Origin: Planctomycetota bacterium
Lineage (GTDB): Bacteria; Planctomycetota; Phycisphaerae; WQYP01
DNA: 17,920 bases
Direction of reading: 5' to 3'
NCBI GenBank assembly: GCA_021852245.1
Contig: JAJZNY010000244.1
Span: 1 to 17,920, forward strand
Below the pieces are notes generated by a model, which made no database searches, was not told where the DNA came from, and saw only the letters and a list, made by a program, of their open reading frames with translations. A program made the translations under genes and the position numbers. Shown here piece after piece: positions 1-7,653 of this stretch. Position 1 is the stretch's first letter; each line of letters begins with the position of its first letter.

Positions 1-952
1 ATCGCGCGATATCGCCATCATTGAAGCCCGTCTGTGCCATCGCATCTGCGAGCCTCTCAAGGTCAGCATGTGATTCCAGATGGACCGGCAGGGCAGTGCA
101 GTCGAACCCACCATCCATATCGGAACCGAGTCCCACATGTTTCATGGAGCCGGTAACCGATGCAATATGTTTGATATGCCGGATGACATCCGCCATAACG
201 GCCCGGCCGGATGCGAGAAATCTGGAATACAGGTTAATGCCGATCACACCGCCGAGCTTCGCGAGGCGGCGTATTTGGTCGTCTGTCAGATTTCGTTCGC
301 TCTGCAGCGGCAAAGGGAGAAGCGAACGTACATTGGAATGGGATGCGATGATTGGCCCCGGATATATGGCCAAGACGTCATAGAACGCTTCTTCCGACAG
401 GTGTGAAACATCCAGAATGATGCCAAGTTCCGCGGCACGGTCCAGCAGTTTTCGGCCGTCGGCGCTCAGAGAGCCCTTGGCTTCATTTCCCGCGGCCCAT
501 CGATTTGCGTGAATCCACGTCAAACTGATCGCATCAACACCGCGTTGGTGGAAATAATCAAGGTCACCAATGTCGCGAATCGCATCACACCCTTCCATCA
601 AAAGCCACGCCATGGGAGATGGGGATGCCGAATCCACGTGCCGCGAACTTTGCAGCAGCCCCATGTCAAACCAGCGATCATAGATATCGAGCTGCACGAT
701 GGCAGCCTGATGAGCTTCGGCAGGATTTTGAAAATACCACGGACCCTTCGCATCGGGTTGCCTATGGTCCTCCGGCTGGACAAAAACGGTTGCAAGAATG
801 CCTTGAACTCCAGCGGCCCTCAAACTTGGAATGGTGAGAGCCGCAGTGGGTTCAGTTTTTCGCACGTCGCTGAGAGGCAGATGCATGGCCCGCCCATGAA
901 GTGCTAGGTAGGCGAGATCAAGATGCGCATCAAACCATTGATTGAGTGGCAA
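1..952 (-). CDS. Membrane (renal-type) dipeptidase, peptidase family M19, 3' end cut by window edge
   Basis: Zinc-dependent dipeptidase of the amidohydrolase fold, releasing amino acids from dipeptides. I translated the minus strand by hand; 317 residues are visible and the reading frame runs open off the left edge. The family's metal ligands are all present in order: H10 and D12 (DAHLD), bridging E120 (LLMEG), H184 (DVSHL), H205 (ASHSN) and D278 (GSDMDGG). The chosen start is TTG at 950-952, preceded by AGAGG four bases upstream and placed just before the conserved HxD; no in-frame ATG or GTG exists between it and the upstream stop. Another TTG at 980-982 has no ribosome binding site. It lies 43 bases after the Tic20/DUF4870-like gene on the same strand, so the two are probably co-transcribed. 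The family assignment is firm; the natural substrate (peptides, D-amino acid dipeptides) is not visible. Confidence 0.9.
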   Translation of the reverse strand, partial: MPLNQWFDAHLDLAYLALHGRAMHLPLSDVRKTEPTAALTIPSLRAAGVQGILATVFVQPEDHRQPDAKGPWYFQNPAEAHQAAIVQLDIYDRWFDMGLLQSSRHVDSASPSPMAWLLMEGCDAIRDIGDLDYFHQRGVDAISLTWIHANRWAAGNEAKGSLSADGRKLLDRAAELGIILDVSHLSEEAFYDVLAIYPGPIIASHSNVRSLLPLPLQSERNLTDDQIRRLAKLGGVIGINLYSRFLASGRAVMADVIRHIKHIASVTGSMKHVGLGSDMDGGFDCTALPVHLESHADLERLADAMAQTGFNDGDIAR

Positions 953-995
953 GGAACCTCTTTTCTCGTCAGTGGCACGCAACCGGAGGAGCGAG

Positions 996-1493
996 TCACT
1001 CGGTCAGGTCTATTTCAATGACGCGATATTTGCCTATGCCCGGCAATTCCTCGCAATTCCCGCTCATGACATGGAGTATCCCGACGATGGCCAGCGCCAG
1101 GAAGAGGAATGAAATCACGCCGTTGATAAAGCCGAAAAGAGACAACATCGGGTGCGATTGGAACAACAGCGGCAGGCCGGTGTACAACACGCTCATGATT
1201 CCCCACCGCAGAGCTTCCAGAATAAAGAGCAGAAATCCCTGATTGGTATGGTATCGTACGAAGCGACTCTGCTGGCCAAAAACCAGCGGCACCACAACCA
1301 AAATCGGAATGTAGGCCAAAATGGCCATTGCCCGGTGATTCCCCACATCAGCTTCAGATTTTTCCTCTTGATCGGAGATGGATTTTGCCGAAATGACCGA
1401 AGATGTCAAAGATTCATTCGGTAGGGAAGGTGGTGATGGGTTGTCTTTGGAGGTTATAGGGTCAGATGGTTTGAGTTCGTAGTCATTGCCCAT
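996..1493 (-). CDS. Tic20/DUF4870-like small integral membrane protein
   Basis: A 165-residue protein with a polar, Ser/Pro/Lys-rich N-terminus of about 50 residues followed by three hydrophobic segments (about 53-73, 84-107 and 115-146). The stretch around 74-88, with FVRYH then NQGF, is the typical signature of the DUF4870/Tic20-like family, in which an R-H-x-N-Q-G motif precedes a membrane helix. Function in bacteria is not established. The ATG start is well supported: on the minus strand AAGGAG lies six bases upstream within an A-rich tract. The stop is 43 bases before the dipeptidase start, suggesting a two-gene operon. The polar N-terminal extension is not part of the core family and looks disordered. 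The family call is by motif only. Confidence 0.75.
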   Translation of the reverse strand: MGNDYELKPSDPITSKDNPSPPSLPNESLTSSVISAKSISDQEEKSEADVGNHRAMAILAYIPILVVVPLVFGQQSRFVRYHTNQGFLLFILEALRWGIMSVLYTGLPLLFQSHPMLSLFGFINGVISFLFLALAIVGILHVMSGNCEELPGIGKYRVIEIDLTE

Positions 1494-1586
1494 TTTTTCT
1501 CCTTTTTTTTATCGCTGCGTGCAGCTTATTTGACGTATGATAATGTGATGTTGCGAAGATGCGAGTGATATGCTCGCCAAGCTTTG

Positions 1587-1910
1587 ATGACACTGAACAG
1601 ATGGAATATTTCCACCATGACATCCGGTAGTGTAACAACAGTCACGGGTTCTCATTCCATGTCTACTCTGGTGAGCTTGGGAGTGGGCTGCGGTGTTCTG
1701 ATCGCTGTGGTGGTCGTTAGTTTTGTTGTCATACTATGGGTACGCCATCGATCGCTGGGTGCCAATAGCGATTCCATTGAGGGATTCTCTTTTCGAGATA
1801 TGGAATCCATGGTAGAGCGTGGCCTGATTACCGAAGACGAATATAAACAAATCAAACGCGCCCGGGCGATGAAAATGGCAAAGCGCCTTGGTGATGAGAT
1901 CAAATCGTGA
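1587..1910 (+). CDS. Small single-pass membrane protein with SHOCT-like C-terminal tail
   Basis: About 107 residues. One strong hydrophobic helix (GCGVLIAVVVVSFVVILWV) is followed by a basic residue cluster and a soluble tail. The tail contains MVERGLITEDEYKQIKRA, which resembles the SHOCT motif (short C-terminal helix pair, pattern L-x-x-x-G-x-I-x-x-x-E-[FY]-x-x-x-K). SHOCT domains are usually found at protein ends and are thought to mediate oligomerisation; the role here is unknown. The start is uncertain: ATG at 1587, 1617 and 1659 are all in frame and none has a good ribosome binding site. The last would give a protein beginning right at the membrane helix. It lies upstream of clpX on the same strand, but a separate promoter-like signal lies between them. 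Confidence 0.6.
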   Translation: MTLNRWNISTMTSGSVTTVTGSHSMSTLVSLGVGCGVLIAVVVVSFVVILWVRHRSLGANSDSIEGFSFRDMESMVERGLITEDEYKQIKRARAMKMAKRLGDEIKS

Positions 1911-1954
1911 TCAATCGCACTGGGCCATGGAATCAATGAGATAATCGGATTTTG

Positions 1955-1963
1955 TGTTATAAT
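1955..1963 (+). promoter_or_regulatory. Extended -10 promoter candidate for clpX
   Basis: TGTTATAAT contains a perfect TATAAT hexamer (1958-1963) with TG one base upstream, the extended -10 arrangement that can work without a good -35. No TTGACA-like sequence is found about 17 bases upstream. A start near 1970 would give a leader of roughly 170 bases before the clpX ATG. Confidence 0.5.
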
Positions 1964-2143
1964 TCAGTTCAAGGCGGCGTCATCAACGCAGTCGCTCACG
2001 CTCGCTCATCTGTAGTGTCAGATGGTAGGGCAGGCGGTTAGGTTGTATGCGCTGAACACCGGGGATGTGTATTCAGATAAATTTCCTCGGGGCGGACGTC
2101 GTATTTAGTGGAGTTGGCTCGTCGTAAATCGGCGGGATTCGAT

Positions 2144-3469
2144 ATGGCAAATCAATCAAATGGAAATGGTGGAAATCGCACCGGTGATCAAAATGCTGGT
2201 GCTAAATTTAAGGGTCGGCGAGTCACGAATTGCTCTTTTTGCGGAAAATCAAGCCGTGAAGTTGGGCTGATGGTCGAGGGGCCAAATGATATATATATTT
2301 GCGAAAATTGCTCCGAACTTTGCCTGAACATCTTCAAACAGGAAAAGCGGAAAGTCAGCGGACCGAAGCAACCGATTGGTAAGATTCCGCCTCCGCGTGA
2401 ACTCAAAGAATTCATGGATCAATACGTTATTGGGCAAAACGATGCGAAACGGGCGTTGGCAGTAGCCGTGCACAATCACTACAAGCGTCTGGCGCATGCC
2501 GATGCGCGAGGTAAAGAGGATGTGGAGCTTGATAAATCCAATGTCCTGCTTATCGGACCAACGGGGTCAGGCAAAACTTTGCTGGCCAAAACCTTGGCCC
2601 GATCTCTCAACGTGCCCTTCGCTATCGGCGATGCCACCACGCTGACCGAAGCGGGGTACGTTGGCGAAGACGTAGAAAACCTCCTTTTAAAGCTTTTGCA
2701 AAATGCGGATTACGACCTTGAAGCTGCGCAACGCGGCATCATCTATATTGATGAAATCGACAAAATCGGTAAGACGAATATGAATGTCTCCATCACCCGC
2801 GATGTTTCGGGTGAAGGCGTTCAGCAGGCGCTGCTGAAAATGCTGGAAGGAACACTGGCAAATGTGCCGCCGCAAGGGGGGCGAAAGCATCCGGAACAGC
2901 AATATATTCAGCTCGACACCTCACACATCCTTTTCATCTGCGGCGGAACCTTTGTCGGATTGGATCAGATCATCGCCAAACGGCTGGGAAGAAAGTTGAT
3001 CGGGTTTCATGCTGAAGTGGAACCGGAAACCCGGCAGATGCAGCGTCAGACCGAGCTCATCAAGCAGGTTACTCCGGATGATCTCATTGAATTCGGCATG
3101 ATACCCGAATTTGTCGGGCGACTCCCCATCATCGCTCCGCTTTCGCCACTGGATGAAAACGGCATGATTCAGATTCTGACCGAACCTAAAAATGCGATCG
3201 TGAAGCAGTATCAGCGCTTTTTCCAGATGGAAGGCAGCGAGCTGGAATTCTCCGACGAGGCGCTGCACCTGATTGCCCGACGGGCGCTGAAAAGAGATAC
3301 GGGGGCCCGCGCACTTCGTGGGGTGATGGAGGAAATCATGCTCGATTACATGTACCACCTTCCCGACCAGGCCCAGAAAGGACGCTACCTTATCACTGCG
3401 GATGTGGTTGAGGGGCGGGTAAGTCTCTTTGATACGAGCCCCATTCCACTCAAGGAGAGCGCCGCCTGA
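2144..3469 (+). CDS. clpX: ATP-dependent Clp protease ATP-binding subunit ClpX
   Basis: AAA+ unfoldase that recognises tagged proteins, unfolds them and feeds them to ClpP. Length is 441 residues from ATG 2144, normal for the family. The N-terminal zinc-binding domain has four cysteines (C30-x2-C33, C53-x2-C56). Walker A is GPTGSGKT (138-145), Walker B is YIDEID with D203 and E204. The pore loop GYVGED, the RKH loop (GGRKHP), the sensor-2 region (GARALR) and an LIGF loop (I286-G287-F288), which docks to ClpP, are all present. A ClpP-partnered role is therefore likely although clpP is not in the window. An in-frame GTG at 2108 would add 12 residues, but its nearest G-rich element is 13 bases away, whereas GGCGGG sits seven bases before ATG 2144. 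The short Asn/Gly-rich N-terminus looks like a flexible tail. Confidence 0.97.
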   Translation: MANQSNGNGGNRTGDQNAGAKFKGRRVTNCSFCGKSSREVGLMVEGPNDIYICENCSELCLNIFKQEKRKVSGPKQPIGKIPPPRELKEFMDQYVIGQNDAKRALAVAVHNHYKRLAHADARGKEDVELDKSNVLLIGPTGSGKTLLAKTLARSLNVPFAIGDATTLTEAGYVGEDVENLLLKLLQNADYDLEAAQRGIIYIDEIDKIGKTNMNVSITRDVSGEGVQQALLKMLEGTLANVPPQGGRKHPEQQYIQLDTSHILFICGGTFVGLDQIIAKRLGRKLIGFHAEVEPETRQMQRQTELIKQVTPDDLIEFGMIPEFVGRLPIIAPLSPLDENGMIQILTEPKNAIVKQYQRFFQMEGSELEFSDEALHLIARRALKRDTGARALRGVMEEIMLDYMYHLPDQAQKGRYLITADVVEGRVSLFDTSPIPLKESAA

Positions 3470-3524
3470 CCCGTTCGGGTGATTCGCACATCCGAGTCTA
3501 TCCCGCAGCCAAGAACGCTCGGAT

Positions 3525-4631
3525 ATGGGTAGAATCGATGCAAGCATGAATGCTGATGCCGTTCAATCGGATGGTCTGACCGCTCAACCGTTGTGTGTCG
3601 CCATCTGGATCGATGAACAGAACCTGCTTAACGAATTCACGTTACTGCGGCAAATGAGTGTTGCGCTCTCGGCCGGTGGAGTGCGCGTTTATATCATCAG
3701 TGAACACGACACCGCCGATTCCCTCCGCGCCTATACGGCCGGACATTGGCACGTACAATCGTGCACGTGGATCAACTGGGTGCGTACGGGAAGAACCGGT
3801 AACGAGTATCACGTTGCGGCCGAACTTCACCGACATCAGATCAGCTTCATTCTGCTTATGGGGTGGAGTCCCGCGCAGGCCGCCGTCCTGTCCCGCTGCC
3901 GCGATATCTCGGTGGTTCGATGGCATTTCGACCTGATCAACCGGGACGATGCAAAGAGCGAGATGGTAAATGTTTATGCCTCCAGCGCGCTTCGCGCGGC
4001 TTTCAAAGCACCCGAACGTGCCATGGTGATCTCACCGGGGATATACATTGGCGAAGATAGTGAATCGCAACGATCCCACTCCACGGGCGGCGATTTTATT
4101 CTGGCTTGTCTCGATGTCATCCATAAGCCGGACGAATATGCGGAGTTCCTGCGTGCGTTGGCTGGAGATGGCCGGTTGAAAAGTGTTCTGCTGCTTCTAC
4201 TTGATGCGGGCGACGCCAAAGATGAAGTGTGGCGGATCGTTCGCGACATGAAATTATCAGATCGGGTGAGTTTCATACCGGCTGTAGGCGCGGCAACGGC
4301 AGCCATTCGAAACTCGGATGCCGTGATTAATATTTCCTCTCAGACGCGATGGTGGCACGTCGGGATCGAGGCGGCCGCTGCCCGGCGGGCGGTGGTGTGT
4401 CGAGGGGCGGCTTTGATGGACGACTTTGATGGCGACACCTGCCGACTGGTCCGTCAATCGGACGACTGGGCGGATTGTCTCGAGGAGTTGCGTTCAGACG
4501 CGATCAAGACCCGCACCCTCTGTGAACATGCCTATCTCCGAGTTAAGCGGCGGCACGCCATGTCGGATTTTTACGACCGCCTGATGCAGGTGACTGCCGA
4601 TCTCCGACGCGACGCCATTCCGCTGAGATGA
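3525..4631 (+). CDS. Putative glycosyltransferase, GT-B fold (GT4-like)
   Basis: 368 residues with a two-lobed pattern. The N-terminal half begins with a hydrophobic strand, then a helix and GGVRVYIISE, typical of the acceptor lobe of GT-B enzymes. The C-terminal half has DFILACLDVIHKPDEY (equivalent to the first strand of the donor lobe), SDRVSFIPAV, then AAIRNSDAVINISS and GIEAAAARRAVV. The last two match the GT4 pattern in which a conserved Glu precedes a small-residue helix and a buried strand. Only one Glu of the usual E-x7-E pair is clear, so activity is not certain. Sugar donor and acceptor cannot be read from the sequence. It starts 55 bases after clpX with a weak ribosome binding site; ATG 3546 is an alternative start. 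It ends 16 bases from the convergent zwf. Confidence 0.65.
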   Translation: MGRIDASMNADAVQSDGLTAQPLCVAIWIDEQNLLNEFTLLRQMSVALSAGGVRVYIISEHDTADSLRAYTAGHWHVQSCTWINWVRTGRTGNEYHVAAELHRHQISFILLMGWSPAQAAVLSRCRDISVVRWHFDLINRDDAKSEMVNVYASSALRAAFKAPERAMVISPGIYIGEDSESQRSHSTGGDFILACLDVIHKPDEYAEFLRALAGDGRLKSVLLLLLDAGDAKDEVWRIVRDMKLSDRVSFIPAVGAATAAIRNSDAVINISSQTRWWHVGIEAAAARRAVVCRGAALMDDFDGDTCRLVRQSDDWADCLEELRSDAIKTRTLCEHAYLRVKRRHAMSDFYDRLMQVTADLRRDAIPLR

Positions 4632-4658
4632 AACGCCCAAAGTCGATTCATTGGGTTT
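4631..4658. terminator. Weak stem-loop between convergent genes
   Basis: AAA-CG-CCCAA (4631-4640) pairs with TTGGG-TTT (4651-4658) around a ten-base loop, with a CG bulge. It falls between the glycosyltransferase stop and the zwf stop, overlapping the last zwf codons. The low GC and short stem make it a weak bidirectional terminator candidate. Confidence 0.25.
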
Positions 4659-6189
4659 CCTGAGGCAATTCATCCCACGATCGGCCGCTTCCCCGGAGCA
4701 GTTGTTCTGCTTCATCCGGCCCCCATGATCCCGGAGAATAAAATTTCAGCGGTGGTTTGCCGGCCGCCCAGGTTTCCTCAATCCGGTCAATGATCTGCCA
4801 GGCGCTTTCAACTTCATCACGTCGGATGAAAAGGGTGGAATCGTTGAGGATCGCATCCAGTAAAAGTCTTTCGTAAGCTTCGGGTGAATAACTTCCAAAC
4901 GCTTCGTGATACTCAAAATCCATTTGAACCGGCGTGACCGCTGTGGCGGTGCCCGGACGTTTGGCATTAATCTGCAAGCCGATACTTTCTCGCGGTTGAA
5001 TGCGCAGTGTGAGAACATTCGCACCCGTTCCGCGTTGGGGTTTATTGAACAGCACACCCGGAGCGCGATTGAAGTGGATGTTGATTTCGGAACCCTTCCT
5101 CTTGAGATGCTTACCGCTTCGCAGGTAGAAGGGGACTCCATACCACCGCCAGTTATCAATGGCGAGTTGCACGCAGGCGTAGGTTTCGGTCTGGCTTTGT
5201 GGGGCAACGCCGCGTTCCTCAAGATAGCCGATGACGGGCTTGCCTTGCTTTTCACCCCGGACATACTGCCCGCGAACCGTCATGCGTTCCACCTGTTCCG
5301 GCGTGTAGGGAATGATGGATTTTAATACTCGAACCTTTTCATCGCGGATGGCATTGCCTTCAAGCGATACAGGCGGTTCCATGGCCACCAGCGTCAAAAG
5401 CTGCATGAGATGATTCTGGATCATATCGCGAAGCGTACCGGCGGTGTCGAAATATCCGCCACGCCCCTCGACCCCGATATCTTCCGCCACGGTTACCTGA
5501 ACGTGGTCAACATATCGACGGTTCCAGATCGGCTCGAATATCCCATTGGCAAAGCGGAATACCAACAGATTCTGAACCGTCTGCTTGCCCAGATAGTGAT
5601 CAATACGGAACACCTGCGATTCATCGAATACCCGGTTAATCTGATGGTTGAGTTCCTGCGCCGATTTCAGATCATGGCCGAAAGGTTTTTCCACGATCAC
5701 CCGCCGCCACGCACCCGAGTTGAACGGGTCAATATTGCCGAGCCCCGCCTCACCAAGCTGCGCCACAATCGTGCTGAATTCCGTCGGGCTTGTGGAAAGA
5801 TAATAAAGACGTCGGCCTGAAAGTCCGAAACGTTTGTCCAGGTCCGAAAGCCGTGCGGCGAGTGATGCATACCCATGAGCATCTTCGAAGGTGCTTTGAT
5901 GATAAAACAGCCGCGGAGCGAGTTTTTCCCAGATACCGTTATCAGCCGGGCGGTTGCGGGAAAACGAATTGATCCCCTTGAGCATCTCCTGTCGGAACTC
6001 GTCATCCGTTTTGGGGCGACGTGCAAAACCGACAACAACCGTATCAGGATGCAGTAAGCCTTCACTGGTCAGATTATAAATGGCCGGCAGAAGCTTGCGG
6101 GCTGTCAGGTCTCCCGTGGCGCCGAATATCACAATCGCACATGGTTTGGCCTGCGACGCATTCTGCGGTACGCTGGAATTTTCGGGCAT
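4648..6189 (-). CDS. zwf: Glucose-6-phosphate 1-dehydrogenase
   Basis: Oxidises glucose 6-phosphate to 6-phosphogluconolactone with NAD(P)+, the first step of the oxidative pentose phosphate route. 513 residues, full length for the family. The dinucleotide-binding motif is FGATGDL (22-28), EKPFG lies at 167-171, and the substrate-binding signature RIDHYLGK at 195-202. Further on, the GYFD...DMIQNHLMQ block carries the family's catalytic histidine. The ATG start has AGAGGA nine bases upstream on the minus strand. The N-terminal 16 residues are polar and probably flexible. No 6-phosphogluconolactonase or gnd gene is next to it. It is divergent from the HIT-family gene across about 100 bases, so promoters of both probably lie there, though I could not identify convincing hexamers. 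Confidence 0.97.
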   Translation of the reverse strand: MPENSSVPQNASQAKPCAIVIFGATGDLTARKLLPAIYNLTSEGLLHPDTVVVGFARRPKTDDEFRQEMLKGINSFSRNRPADNGIWEKLAPRLFYHQSTFEDAHGYASLAARLSDLDKRFGLSGRRLYYLSTSPTEFSTIVAQLGEAGLGNIDPFNSGAWRRVIVEKPFGHDLKSAQELNHQINRVFDESQVFRIDHYLGKQTVQNLLVFRFANGIFEPIWNRRYVDHVQVTVAEDIGVEGRGGYFDTAGTLRDMIQNHLMQLLTLVAMEPPVSLEGNAIRDEKVRVLKSIIPYTPEQVERMTVRGQYVRGEKQGKPVIGYLEERGVAPQSQTETYACVQLAIDNWRWYGVPFYLRSGKHLKRKGSEINIHFNRAPGVLFNKPQRGTGANVLTLRIQPRESIGLQINAKRPGTATAVTPVQMDFEYHEAFGSYSPEAYERLLLDAILNDSTLFIRRDEVESAWQIIDRIEETWAAGKPPLKFYSPGSWGPDEAEQLLRGSGRSWDELPQETQ

Positions 6190-6279
6190 ATATTCATATC
6201 CTCTTTCATGGTTGCGTACGGGCGAAAATCGGCGCCCGCACCCGACGAGCGATTTTAGCGTAAAGTATGGATCGCGTGT

Positions 6280-6284
6280 GGAGG
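6280..6284 (+). promoter_or_regulatory. Shine-Dalgarno deciding the HIT-gene start
   Basis: GGAGG lies six bases before ATG 6291. It makes that ATG the likely start rather than the in-frame ATG at 6267, which has no such site and would place this element inside the coding region. Confidence 0.8.
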
Positions 6285-6290
6285 ATCAAT

Positions 6291-6836
6291 ATGTCGGCGT
6301 CGATCTGGGCACCTTGGCGGCTGGAATATATACAAAGTGTCACAGGTGAAAAGTCCGGATGTTTTCTGTGTGATGCAGCACGGGCTACCGATCATGATCG
6401 ATCCAATCTGGTCATCGCCCGAACCGATATCGCTCTGTTGATGTTGAATCGATATCCCTATGTCAACGGCCATCTGCTTGTCGCTCCATACGCGCATGTG
6501 GCACAGCTTGCGGATATGCCTCCAGAACACCGGGCTGCACTGATGGAGTTGGCGGTCCATGGCCAGCGACTTTTGGAAGTCACCATGAATCCGCAGGGCT
6601 TCAACATCGGGATCAATATCGGCCGTTGTGCCGGGGCGGGATTGCCGGGCCACATTCATCTTCATGTTGTTCCACGGTGGAGCGGTGACATTAACTTCAT
6701 GACGACCGTCGGACAGGTGCGCGTCATCCCGGAAGCGCTCGAAAGTGCCTACGAAAAATTGTCGCGGGCACATCTGGCTCTCCTGGAAGAAGGGGCAAAT
6801 CCAACTTCGGCCGCTGTTCAGGGATTAAGCAATTAA
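6291..6836 (+). CDS. HIT-family nucleotide hydrolase/phosphorylase (Ap4A phosphorylase-like)
   Basis: 181 residues. The histidine triad HIHLHVV (H121, H123, H125) is the catalytic and phosphate-binding motif of the HIT superfamily; these enzymes split dinucleoside polyphosphates or adenylylated compounds through a nucleotidyl-His intermediate. The N-terminus WAPWRLEYI followed by GCFLC (C24-x2-C27) resembles the actinobacterial Ap4A phosphorylase type (Mycobacterium Rv2613c family) more than small Hint proteins. FNIGINIG and YPYVNGHLLV are further family blocks. The start at 6291 follows GGAGG. Fourteen bases separate its stop from kdsB, so the two are probably one operon, although a functional link between dinucleotide turnover and KDO activation is not obvious. 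The exact substrate is not determinable. Confidence 0.88.
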   Translation: MSASIWAPWRLEYIQSVTGEKSGCFLCDAARATDHDRSNLVIARTDIALLMLNRYPYVNGHLLVAPYAHVAQLADMPPEHRAALMELAVHGQRLLEVTMNPQGFNIGINIGRCAGAGLPGHIHLHVVPRWSGDINFMTTVGQVRVIPEALESAYEKLSRAHLALLEEGANPTSAAVQGLSN

Positions 6837-6850
6837 GCAGGGGAGTCAAG

Positions 6851-7615
6851 GTGTCAAATCTTATTGTAATTCCGGCTCGCTATGAATCTACGCGTCTGCC
6901 CGGCAAGCCGCTTCTGAAGCAATCGGGGAAGTATCTCATCGAGCATGTATACGAGCGTGCGGTTTCCGCAACCCGGGCGCGCGCCGTCGTGGTCGCGACT
7001 GACGACCAGCGAATCATGAAGGCCGTTAAGGGCTTCGGCGGCAGTGCCGTTATGACATCCTCCGCCCATAATTCGGGGACTGATCGGATTGCGGAAGTAG
7101 TTCAGATGCCTGAATATCAGCACTACGAACGTATCGTTAATCTGCAGGGTGATGAACCGGAGGTGGATACTGGTCTCTTGGATAGCCTGTTTCGAATTCT
7201 GGAAAATACAGACGTGCCGATGGCAACTGCGGCGGCGCCCTTTGATGACGCCGCCGAGGTTCAGAATCCCAACGTTGTAAAAGTCGTTGTGGACCAACGT
7301 CGCTTCGCTATGTATTTTTCGCGGAGTGTCATTCCGTATGATCGTGACGGCATCGTCCGTGATGCCTCGCGTTTAATGCTCGCAGGTCTTTATCGAAAAC
7401 ATCTCGGCGTCTATGCGTACCGGCGTGAATTTCTGCTGGAGCTCAGCCGCACGGAGCCGTGTGAATTGGAAAAGCTCGAAAAACTTGAACAGTTAAGGGC
7501 TCTTTACATGGGCGCCAAGATCATTGTCCATGACAGCCCCCAGTCGCATCATGGGATTGACACTCCGGAGGATTATGCGGCATTTCTAATTCGTCGGGGC
7601 ATCGCGTCAGCATAA
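6851..7615 (+). CDS. kdsB: 3-deoxy-manno-octulosonate cytidylyltransferase (CMP-KDO synthetase)
   Basis: Activates KDO with CTP to give CMP-KDO, the donor used for the lipopolysaccharide inner core; cytoplasmic. 254 residues, standard length. Diagnostic blocks are IPARYESTRLPGKPL at the N-terminus (CTP binding), VVATDDQRI, TSSAHNSGTDRIAEV, NLQGDEP, and a C-terminal GIDTPEDY. The start is GTG 6851 with GGGGAG five bases upstream. It follows the HIT gene by 14 bases and faces the cytochrome-LRR genes convergently. Its presence indicates a KDO-containing outer-membrane glycolipid, in line with a planctomycete or other diderm. No kdsA, kdsC or waaA is visible in the window. Confidence 0.95.
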   Translation: MSNLIVIPARYESTRLPGKPLLKQSGKYLIEHVYERAVSATRARAVVVATDDQRIMKAVKGFGGSAVMTSSAHNSGTDRIAEVVQMPEYQHYERIVNLQGDEPEVDTGLLDSLFRILENTDVPMATAAAPFDDAAEVQNPNVVKVVVDQRRFAMYFSRSVIPYDRDGIVRDASRLMLAGLYRKHLGVYAYRREFLLELSRTEPCELEKLEKLEQLRALYMGAKIIVHDSPQSHHGIDTPEDYAAFLIRRGIASA

Positions 7616-7623
7616 ATTCGGGC

Positions 7624-7647
7624 GTTGCGGCGGCGCACGCTGCGAAC
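7624..7647. terminator. GC-rich stem-loop between kdsB and the cytochrome gene
   Basis: GTTGCGGCG pairs with CGCTGC-G-AAC around a five-base loop; the stem has nine pairs, one G-U, and one bulged G. It sits between convergent stops. There is no T-run on either side, so intrinsic termination is uncertain. Confidence 0.3.
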
Positions 7648-7653
7648 AGTCTG

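Noticed and set aside
21..907. Open frames on the plus strand at the left end
   Set aside because: They lie opposite the M19 dipeptidase, whose minus-strand frame has complete catalytic motifs; the plus frames have no recognisable domain.
3470..3524. Inverted repeats ACCC-GTTC-GGGT and ATCCGAG...CTCGGAT after clpX
   Set aside because: Short stems or a long loop and no following T-run, so not a convincing terminator.
2921..3547. 208-codon minus-strand frame
   Set aside because: It is antisense to the 3' half of clpX, has no domain-like pattern and is explained by codon bias of clpX.
4746..5264. 172-codon minus-strand frame
   Set aside because: Same strand but a different frame within zwf; it lacks any domain, and zwf itself is intact through this region.
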